The notes under the pieces are model-generated. The model searched no databases. It saw only the letters and a program-made list of their open reading frames with translations, and was not told the DNA's origin. From NCBI GenBank assembly GCA_024641555.1, contig JAHECV010000022.1:1-30314 (forward strand): a stretch of DNA of 30,314 bases. The letters run 5' to 3'. Position numbers and translations under genes: made by a program. Below are positions 24,904-30,314 of this stretch, one piece after another. Every line of letters starts with the position of its first letter. Position 1 is the stretch's first letter. This DNA is from Candidatus Planktophila sp. (lineage in GTDB: Bacteria; Actinomycetota; Actinomycetes; Nanopelagicales; Nanopelagicaceae).

Positions 24904-25934
24904 CCCAATTACTGCGCATTGATGATTTACACGTTGGATTTAAGACTGACGATGGCCTAGTTCGCGCCGTGGATGGCGTATCACTAACCCTAAATGCAGG
25001 CGAAACTGTTGCAATTGTCGGTGAATCTGGATCAGGTAAGACCGTTACCAGCCTTTCGGTTATGGGGCTACATAAAAAGGGTTCTGCCGAAATCTCTGGT
25101 GCGATTTCACTAAACGATCACGGTACCTTTAAAGATGTTGTCTCCTTAAACGATGACCAAATCCGCGATATCCGTGGCCGCGCCGTTTCTATGATCTTCC
25201 AAGATCCAATGTCATCACTTCATCCTTATTACAAGATCGGCAATCAGCTCGCTGAGGCCTACCTTGTTCATAATCCAGGTAAGAAGAAGGAAGCGATGGC
25301 GCGCGCCATTGAGATGCTTGATCTCGTCGGAATTCCAGAGCCCGCTAAGCGCGCGGCAGAATTTCCACATCAATTTTCCGGAGGAATGCGCCAGCGCGTA
25401 ATGATCGCCATGGCGCTGATGAACTCGCCACAGATTTTGATCGCTGATGAACCAACGACTGCGCTAGATGTAACTGTGCAGGCGCAGATCTTGGCGTTAC
25501 TTTCAAAACTCAAGAAAGAATTTAATATGGGTATCTTGTTGATTACCCACGACCTTGGCGTAGTCGCCCAAGTCGCCGATCGCGTAAATGTTATGTACGC
25601 CGGTCGCATTATCGAAGAAGGTTCAGTCGATGAGATCTTCTACTCACCGCTTGCGCCATACACACTTGGCCTTTTGAAATCAGTGCCGCGCGTGAGCTCC
25701 AAGAATGAACGACTCAAAGCGATTCCCGGACAACCTCCTTCACTAATTAACTTGCCGGTTGGTTGTCCATTCGCGCCACGTTGCGATTACAAGCAACACT
25801 CATCCGAATCTGGCTGCAACTCAACTAAGCCAGAGTTAATCGGAACGTCACCAACACACCGTTCTCGTTGCCATATCCCTGAAGCGTTACGTAAAGATTT
25901 ATTCACCAATGAAGTTAAGGAGCTACAGTCATGA
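24900..25934 (+). CDS. dppD: Peptide-type ABC transporter ATPase, DppD/OppD family
   Basis: ATPase subunit of 344 residues. Walker A is GESGSGKT (41-48), the Q-loop [11 protein letters not shown], the signature FSGGMRQR (about 159-166), Walker [13 protein letters not shown] and the H-loop in [12 protein letters not shown]. The C-terminal peptide-transporter extension contains a cysteine cluster ([10 protein letters not shown]...SGC...SRCH) that in relatives binds an iron-sulfur cluster or metal. It is coupled by ATGA overlaps to dppB upstream and dppF downstream (25931-25934). Confidence 0.92.
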   Translation: MTQLLRIDDLHVGFKTDDGLVRAVDGVSLTLNAGETVAIVGESGSGKTVTSLSVMGLHKKGSAEISGAISLNDHGTFKDVVSLNDDQIRDIRGRAVSMIFQDPMSSLHPYYKIGNQLAEAYLVHNPGKKKEAMARAIEMLDLVGIPEPAKRAAEFPHQFSGGMRQRVMIAMALMNSPQILIADEPTTALDVTVQAQILALLSKLKKEFNMGILLITHDLGVVAQVADRVNVMYAGRIIEEGSVDEIFYSPLAPYTLGLLKSVPRVSSKNERLKAIPGQPPSLINLPVGCPFAPRCDYKQHSSESGCNSTKPELIGTSPTHRSRCHIPEALRKDLFTNEVKELQS

Positions 25935-26902
25935 GCGATGTAATCCTTAAAGTCGATAACCTGGTTAAGCACTTCCCAACCGGCAAGGGCAAGCGCGGTG
26001 AAAAGGAAGTTGTAAAGGCTGTCGACGGCATCTCATTTGAACTCAAAGCCGGCGAGACTCTTGGTTTAGTTGGCGAATCTGGTTGCGGTAAGACAACTGC
26101 TGGTCGCACCATTTTGAAATTAACCGAGCCAACTTCAGGCAAGTTGTTCTTTGAAGATCAAGATATTACGGATTACAAAGCAAGCAAGATGCGCAAGATC
26201 CGCGCCCAGATGCAGATCATCTTTCAAGATCCTTATTCAGCTCTAAATCCGCGGCAGACCATCGGCAAAATTATTTCTGCACCTTTTGAAATCCAAGGGA
26301 TTACACCTCCTGAAGGCACCAAGACGGCTGTTCAAAACTTGATGGCGCGCGTTGGTCTAAACCCAGAGCACTACAACCGCTACCCACACGAGTTTTCCGG
26401 CGGACAGCGCCAGCGCATTGGTATCGCCCGCGCGATCGCGTTAAAGCCACGTTTTATTGTTGCTGACGAGCCAGTATCAGCGCTCGATGTTTCGATTCAG
26501 GCGCAGGTAATTAATTTGCTCGAAGATCTGCAAGAAGAAGAGAAGATCAGCATGGTCTTTATCGCCCACGATTTATCTGTGGTGCAACATATTTCAGATC
26601 GCGTAGCAGTTATGTACTTAGGCAAGATTATGGAAATTGCAGCAACGGCCGACCTTTATGCCAAGCCGCGCCATCCATATACGACAGCGCTTTTATCTGC
26701 GGTACCACTGCCAGATCCACGATCTGAACGCACCCGCGAACGAATTATCTTGACCGGTGATTTGCCTAGCCCAATTAACCCACCAGCAGGTTGCGTCTTT
26801 AATACCCGTTGCTGGAAGGCGCAGGATAAGTGCCGCACCGAAGTGCCGCAGTTGGTACAGCTCGGGGCATCACAAGTGGCTTGCCACTTCCCCGAGAACT
26901 AG
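25931..26902 (+). CDS. dppF: Peptide-type ABC transporter ATPase, DppF/OppF family
   Basis: Second ATPase subunit, 323 residues, forming a heterodimer with DppD. Walker A is GESGCGKT (48-55), the Q-loop IFQDPYSALNPR, the signature FSGGQRQR (about 154-161), Walker B FIVADEPVSALD and the H-loop FIAHDLSVVQH. The C-terminal extension has INPPAGCVFNTRCWKAQDKC, the usual cysteine-bearing tail. It is the last gene of the cluster; its stop is ten bases from the stop of the convergent M13 peptidase gene, with no visible terminator between. Confidence 0.92.
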   Translation: MSDVILKVDNLVKHFPTGKGKRGEKEVVKAVDGISFELKAGETLGLVGESGCGKTTAGRTILKLTEPTSGKLFFEDQDITDYKASKMRKIRAQMQIIFQDPYSALNPRQTIGKIISAPFEIQGITPPEGTKTAVQNLMARVGLNPEHYNRYPHEFSGGQRQRIGIARAIALKPRFIVADEPVSALDVSIQAQVINLLEDLQEEEKISMVFIAHDLSVVQHISDRVAVMYLGKIMEIAATADLYAKPRHPYTTALLSAVPLPDPRSERTRERIILTGDLPSPINPPAGCVFNTRCWKAQDKCRTEVPQLVQLGASQVACHFPEN

Positions 26903-26912
26903 TTCTTACTAA

Positions 26913-28865
26913 CTACCAAATCTCCACGCGCTCTTCTGCTGCCAGCCACAACTTATCTCCCTCTGAAAGTTCAAAGGCTTGATAGAAATCGTTGATATTA
27001 CGAACGATGGCATTACAGCGAAACTCATATGGAGAATGTGGATCTGTGGCGATGCGCCGGCGCAGTTCTTCGGCGCGAACCTTGCCGCGCCAGGCTTGCG
27101 CCCACGATAAGAAGAAACGTTGTTCACCCGTTAAACCATCGATTACAGGGGCTGGAGCGCCTTTTAAAGCCAATTTATAAGCCTTGAAGCCAATTGCTAG
27201 CCCACCAAGGTCTCCAATGTTTTCACCGACCGTTAAAGCGCCATTTACATGGATATCTGGCGTTTCTTCTGGATAAAGTGCATCGAATTGTTTGATCAAC
27301 ATATTTGCACGCTTTTCAAATTCGGTGCGATCAGATTCGGTCCACCAATCGATCATGTTCCCATCGCCATCGAACTTCGAACCTTGATCATCAAAGCCGT
27401 GGCCGATTTCATGGCCGATTACGGCGCCGATTCCACCGTAGTTGGCGGCGATATCTGCCTCTAAATCGAAGAACGGTGGCTGCAAGATTGCGGCCGGGAA
27501 GACGATCTCATTTTGGATCGGGTGGTAATACGCGTTTACAGTCTGCGGGGTCATTAGCCATTCAGTCTTATCAACTGGCTTGCCGATCTTGGCTAATTCG
27601 ATATCGCGCGAAAATTTGGTGATTCGTCCGATATTTCCAAATAAGTCATCGCGGGTAATTGTGAGCGCCGAATAATCGCGCCACTTGTCGGGATAGCCGA
27701 TCTTGGGCGTGAACTTGCCCAATTTATCTAAGGCTTTAGCTTTCGTCTCTGGACTCATCCAAGAAAGCTCGGTAATGCTGATGCGATAGGCCTCAATCAA
27801 ATTATCGACGAGCTCAAGCATCGCTGTTTTAGCAGCCTCTGGGAAGTGGCGCTGGACATAGATCCGGCCGATCGCTTCGCCAAGTGCGCCCTCAACAAAT
27901 GAAATGGCGCGCTTCCAGCGAACTCGCAGTTCTGGGGTGCCAGATAAAGTCTTGGCATAGAAATCGAAGTTCTGATTTACAAATTCATCAGGCAGGTAAG
28001 CGGCTGCGCCAGAAATCAACTGCCACTTCATCCAGGCTTTCCATGGAGCCGGATCAAAGTTTTCCAAGATGCTAGATAAGCCGGCAAAGAATGGAGGTTG
28101 TTGTACAACTAACTCGTCGAAAGCCGCTTTTGGAATCTGGCTGTATTCCAGCCAAGTCGTCCAATCAAAATGCGGGGCAAGCGCACAGAGCTCTTTAAAG
28201 GTCATCTTGTTATAGGTGAGTTCAACATCCCGATCTTTGACCTGATCAAAGTGATGAGATGCGATCTGGGCTTCGAGGGCATAGATCGCCTCGGCTAGTT
28301 CGGCGCCATTATCAATTTTGGCCAAGGCAAACATCTTGGCGACGTGGATCTTAAAGGCTTGGCGAATTTCTTCATATTGCTCTTCGCGGTAGTAAGCCTC
28401 ATCTGGCAGAGATAAACCACCTTGTCCCAAATAAACAATATTCATTTCCGAGTTCATGGCATCGCCATAAATACCAATACCAAATGCGCCACCAAGTCCG
28501 CGCATTTCTAGGTCGGCCATTGTCTTAATAAATTGATCACGGGTTTCGATGCGATCGATTGCCGCTAGATCATTTAGCAGGGGAGTTATTCCGGAGCGAG
28601 CGATTGCATCAGTGTCGAGGAAGCAGTCATAGAGATCGCGAATTTTCTGAGCATCGCCATCGCCTTTGGCGGTCTCGATAATTTCGCGGACCTGCGCCTC
28701 TGCCTCAAGAAAGAGTTGGTAGGTAATTCCATCTGAAGAACGATCTTGGGGGATCTCATGGTTCTTTAGCCAACTGCCGTTGAAATAACGGTATAGGTCA
28801 TCTTGTGGGCGATGTGTTGGGTCGATATGAGAAGGATCGATTCCACTGATTAGCTGCTTGGTCAT
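26913..28865 (-). CDS. pepO: M13 (neprilysin/PepO-type) zinc metallopeptidase
   Basis: Zinc endopeptidase of 650 residues acting on oligopeptides. The zinc-binding HEIGHGFDDQG places His485, Glu486 and His489; the third ligand Glu548 is in GENIGDLGGL with Asp552, 63 residues downstream as in neprilysin. The substrate-anchoring NAYY (VNAYYHPIQNEIVFPA) and the C-terminal RCNAIVRNINDFYQAF are present. There is no signal peptide or membrane anchor (it opens MTKQLISGIDPSHIDP), so it is probably cytoplasmic. AAGGGA just upstream of the ATG is a good ribosome-binding site. It converges on the peptide ABC transporter and is divergent from marR, whose operator-like palindrome lies about 44 bp away, so joint control is plausible. 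Confidence 0.93.
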   Translation of the reverse strand: MTKQLISGIDPSHIDPTHRPQDDLYRYFNGSWLKNHEIPQDRSSDGITYQLFLEAEAQVREIIETAKGDGDAQKIRDLYDCFLDTDAIARSGITPLLNDLAAIDRIETRDQFIKTMADLEMRGLGGAFGIGIYGDAMNSEMNIVYLGQGGLSLPDEAYYREEQYEEIRQAFKIHVAKMFALAKIDNGAELAEAIYALEAQIASHHFDQVKDRDVELTYNKMTFKELCALAPHFDWTTWLEYSQIPKAAFDELVVQQPPFFAGLSSILENFDPAPWKAWMKWQLISGAAAYLPDEFVNQNFDFYAKTLSGTPELRVRWKRAISFVEGALGEAIGRIYVQRHFPEAAKTAMLELVDNLIEAYRISITELSWMSPETKAKALDKLGKFTPKIGYPDKWRDYSALTITRDDLFGNIGRITKFSRDIELAKIGKPVDKTEWLMTPQTVNAYYHPIQNEIVFPAAILQPPFFDLEADIAANYGGIGAVIGHEIGHGFDDQGSKFDGDGNMIDWWTESDRTEFEKRANMLIKQFDALYPEETPDIHVNGALTVGENIGDLGGLAIGFKAYKLALKGAPAPVIDGLTGEQRFFLSWAQAWRGKVRAEELRRRIATDPHSPYEFRCNAIVRNINDFYQAFELSEGDKLWLAAEERVEIW

Positions 28866-28889
28866 GAGTTCCCTTGTTCGTTTGGCTGG

Positions 28890-28901
28890 TAAAGCGCTTT
28901 A
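28890..28901. promoter_or_regulatory. 12-bp perfect palindrome in the pepO-marR gap
   Basis: TAAAGCGCTTTA is fully self-complementary and its centre resembles operators of LacI-family repressors (AAGCGCTT). It lies 25-36 bases upstream of the pepO ATG, where the pepO promoter should be. A second regulator site is possible, but a 12-mer palindrome can also occur by chance. Confidence 0.35.
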
Positions 28902-28908
28902 ATAATTT

Positions 28909-28924
28909 AGTTGAAAGTTCAACT
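28909..28924. promoter_or_regulatory. MarR-type operator upstream of marR
   Basis: Perfect inverted repeat AGTTGAA-AG-TTCAACT (7-2-7), the size and style of MarR-family operators. It covers the expected -35 position of the marR promoter (its -10 is at 28940) and lies in the divergent pepO-marR gap, so it fits autorepression and possibly control of pepO. Confidence 0.72.
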
Positions 28925-28939
28925 TTATCGAATTTAAAG

Positions 28940-28945
28940 TATGAT
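28940..28945 (+). promoter_or_regulatory. -10 element for leaderless marR
   Basis: TATGAT followed by TGCCTA and the ATG at 28952. It fixes the marR start 26 codons downstream of the longest possible frame. Confidence 0.65.
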
Positions 28946-28951
28946 TGCCTA

Positions 28952-29434
28952 ATGGCACGGCAAAACGCTACCTCACCCCGCTGGCTCAGCGCTGCTGAAA
29001 TGAAGGCTTGGCGCCGCTATATCGTGGCCAGTCGCCGATTGCTCGAAGCGCTGGATTTAGACCTAGCCCACCATGAACTTTCTATGGCTGATTATGAGAT
29101 TTTGGCCCAACTAAGTGATGCCCCCGAACGCCGGATGCGTATGTCTGAGCTAGCTAAGGTTGCCATGCTCTCCAGATCGCGCCTTTCACACCGGATGAAA
29201 GTTATGGAGAAGGCTGGTTGGGTAAAGCGCGAAGCCTGCCCAATAGATAAGCGCGGATATTTTGCAGTTATGACCGCAAAGGGCTGGAAGGCAATCGTCG
29301 CCGCCGCCCCAGATCATGTAGAAAGTGTGCGCTCGCGCTTTGTAGATCATTTATCAAAAGGTGATCAAGCAGCGGTGGCAGATATATTTGAAAGAGTTGC
29401 AGATAATTTAAGAAAAGATTTAAATAAAGAGTGA
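28952..29434 (+). CDS. MarR family transcriptional regulator
   Basis: Winged-helix regulator of 160 residues from ATG 28952. The longer frame from 28874 would include the operator and promoter as coding sequence and is rejected. The fold is visible as a helical dimerisation start (SAAEMKAWRRYIVASRRLLEAL), LSMADYEILAQLSDAPERRMRMSELAKVAMLSRSRLSHRMKVMEKAGW (recognition helix around SRSRLSHRMKVME), and the wing VKREACPIDKRGYFAVMTAKG. The ligand is unknown. The palindrome at 28909-28924 is the likely binding site. It is divergent from pepO and convergent with the histone-like gene, with a bidirectional terminator between the latter two. Confidence 0.88.
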   Translation: MARQNATSPRWLSAAEMKAWRRYIVASRRLLEALDLDLAHHELSMADYEILAQLSDAPERRMRMSELAKVAMLSRSRLSHRMKVMEKAGWVKREACPIDKRGYFAVMTAKGWKAIVAAAPDHVESVRSRFVDHLSKGDQAAVADIFERVADNLRKDLNKE

Positions 29435-29450
29435 GAAATTAAAGAGAAAT

Positions 29451-29483
29451 AAAAAACCCGCCACATAAAGTGGCGGGTTTTTT
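29451..29483. terminator. Bidirectional Rho-independent terminator
   Basis: Stem CCCGCCAC (29457-29464) / GTGGCGGG (29470-29477), loop ATAAA, flanked by six A on the left and six T on the right that extend the pairing. It gives a T run on both strands and so ends both marR and the convergent histone-like gene. Confidence 0.92.
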
Positions 29484-29496
29484 ATTAAGTAATAAA

Positions 29497-29895
29497 TTAC
29501 TTAGCTGCTGCCTTCTTGCGGCGGCGCTTCTTTGGAGCAGCTGCTGGAGCTGCCTTCTTTGAAGCTGCTTTCTTACGACGCTTTGGAGCTGCCTTCTTAG
29601 CTGTTGCTTTCTTGGCTGCCTTCTTGCGCTTTGGAGCAGCCTTCTTTGCTGCTGCCTTCTTGCGACGCTTTGGAGCTGCCTTCTTAGCTGCTGCTTTCTT
29701 ACGACGCTTTGGAGCTGCCTTCTTAGCTGCTGCCTTCTTGCGCTTTGGAGCAGCCTTCTTAGCTGCTGCCTTCTTACGGCGCTTTGGTGCTGCTGCCTTT
29801 ACGGCTGCCTTCTTACGGCGCTTCTTTGGAGCTGCTGCTGGAGCTGCTGCCTTCTTGCGACGCTTCTTTGGTGCTGCTTTCTTAGCTGCGGCCAC
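29497..29895 (-). CDS. Histone H1-like Lys/Ala/Arg/Pro repeat protein
   Basis: Protein of 132 residues made almost only of Lys, Ala, Arg and Pro, with one Val, one Thr and one Ser. It is built from 12-13-residue units of the form KKAAPKRRKKAAA, several nearly identical (36-39 bp in DNA). It resembles the C-terminal tails of eukaryotic histone H1, of AlgP-type proteins and of mycobacterial HupB, but has no HU or other folded domain. Extremely basic and probably disordered, it should bind DNA or RNA and could compact the nucleoid. It starts with GTG at 29895, with AGGAG upstream. A Phe/Ala-rich frame on the opposite strand is its mirror and not a gene. Repeat number may vary between strains. 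Confidence 0.83.
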   Translation of the reverse strand: MAAAKKAAPKKRRKKAAAPAAAPKKRRKKAAVKAAAPKRRKKAAAKKAAPKRKKAAAKKAAPKRRKKAAAKKAAPKRRKKAAAKKAAPKRKKAAKKATAKKAAPKRRKKAASKKAAPAAAPKKRRRKKAAAK

Positions 29896-29922
29896 GTACT
29901 TCTCCTATCGGAATGGTTCGGA

Positions 29923-29960
29923 TCCGTCACCCAAACCTGTTCGTGGATAAGTGTGACGGA
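29923..29960. promoter_or_regulatory. Inverted repeat upstream of the histone-like gene
   Basis: TCCGTCAC (29923-29930) and GTGACGGA (29953-29960) form a perfect eight-base inverted repeat, centres 30 bp apart. A minus-strand TATATT (29966-29961) touches its outer arm and could be the -10, giving a leader of about 58 bases. It could be an operator pair or an mRNA stem. The remaining gap to 30122 is very AT-rich, with T and A runs (30016-30048), and holds no gene I can support. Confidence 0.45.
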
Positions 29961-30122
29961 AATATAAAAATATTGCTAGTACATAGTGAGAAAAAACGCA
30001 GTGCGTGTCGCAATTTATTTTTTTATTTTTTTGTGCATTTAAGAAAAAAATCGCCAAATGTTTTACGAAAATCGCGATCGGTTTTGCAGAAATTTATGGA
30101 AATTTTCAAATTTTGGGAAAAA

Positions 30123-30314
30123 TTACGCCGTTTTTTCGTCGGCAGCGCGAATTTTTCGCATCTGAACGGCAAATTCGTTCGTTTCAGCGTCATATTTTCG
30201 AAATTTGGGGAGGAAAACCGCCAAAAGCGCCACCGAAAGTATGCAGAGAACCCCTCCGAAAGTTACCGAGAAGTTCAATGTAGTAACCGCCGCCATTGAT
30301 GCCGCGCGCATCTG
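30123..30314 (-). CDS. MFS transporter, C-terminal end (5' part outside window)
   Basis: The minus-strand frame is open to the window edge, where the codon before the internal ATG reads CAG, so this is the last 64 codons of a longer gene including the stop. The residues form a final membrane helix (FGGVLCILSVALLAVFL) followed by a charged tail (PKFRKYDAETNEF...KIRAADEKTA). The pattern of a GGVLC helix followed by LPKFRKYD is typical of the end of DHA3/EntS-like MFS exporters. The identification rests on a short segment, so another membrane protein is possible. Confidence 0.55.
   Translation of the reverse strand, partial: QMRAASMAAVTTLNFSVTFGGVLCILSVALLAVFLPKFRKYDAETNEFAVQMRKIRAADEKTA

Noticed and set aside
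28874..28951. Longer N-terminus for the MarR regulator
   Set aside because: Contains the operator palindrome and the -10 hexamer; ATG 28952 starts the normal fold.
29516..29950. Plus-strand frame of 144 codons rich in Phe, Ala and Arg
   Set aside because: It is the mirror of the Lys/Ala/Arg repeat gene on the minus strand, which has a ribosome-binding site, a sensible start and a terminator; this frame has none of these.
29943..29951. TTATCCACG on the minus strand, one base from a DnaA box
   Set aside because: A single near-match with no neighbours of its kind and no dnaA/dnaN context; expected by chance.
29913..30299. Plus-strand frame of 128 codons at the window end
   Set aside because: No recognisable domain, runs through the AT-rich gap and opposite the MFS C-terminus; no ribosome-binding site.

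Overview
The window looks like a compact actinobacterial chromosome segment, probably from a streamlined freshwater lineage of the Nanopelagicales/acI type. That placement is inferred from the SenX3-RegX3-type two-component pair, moderate GC by eye, tiny intergenic gaps, ATGA/GTGA start-stop overlaps, stops shared between convergent genes, and many genes that seem to be transcribed without a leader. No rRNA, tRNA, insertion sequence, phage gene or CRISPR array was seen. The first and last genes run off the window.

Layout. 1-621: C-terminal part of an alditol-oxidase-like flavoprotein. 618-7325: phosphate block, with a RegX3-like regulator and SenX3-like kinase on the minus strand, divergent from phoU-pstC-pstA-pstB and then pstS. 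Two PHO-box direct-repeat arrays lie in front of phoU and pstS. 7346-10662: GNAT acetyltransferase, Orn/Lys/Arg decarboxylase and class III (GabT-like) aminotransferase, a possible polyamine/GABA cassette. 10737-14551: large LuxR-family ATPase regulator, TRIC-like channel, second GNAT. 14555-17688: pgl-gnd-zwf, the oxidative pentose phosphate pathway. 17689-20752: tgt, an MFS transporter and a small lipoprotein. 20820-26902: peptide-type ABC transporter in the order permease C, binding protein, permease B, ATPase D, ATPase F, with a 34-bp tandem repeat and a strong hairpin between genes. 26913-29434: M13 metallopeptidase divergent from a MarR regulator with a perfect operator-like palindrome. 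29497-29895: Lys/Ala/Arg/Pro repeat protein resembling a histone H1 tail. 30123-30314: C-terminal end of another MFS transporter.

How the parts fit. The kinase and regulator presumably read phosphate status through PstSCAB-PhoU and act at the two PHO arrays, which sit at the same distance from their -10 hexamers. Peptides imported by the Dpp/Opp-type system could be cut in the cytoplasm by the M13 peptidase. Nine genes share one start architecture, a TANNNT hexamer followed by exactly six bases and then ATG/GTG, and a tenth has seven; this module settles several start codons. The most unusual items are the SenX3-like kinase with no membrane segment, the matched PHO geometry, the pst cluster with phoU first and pstS last, the stop-spanning tandem repeat after the permease gene, and the histone-tail-like protein with no folded domain. 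I did not identify a clearly new multi-gene system.
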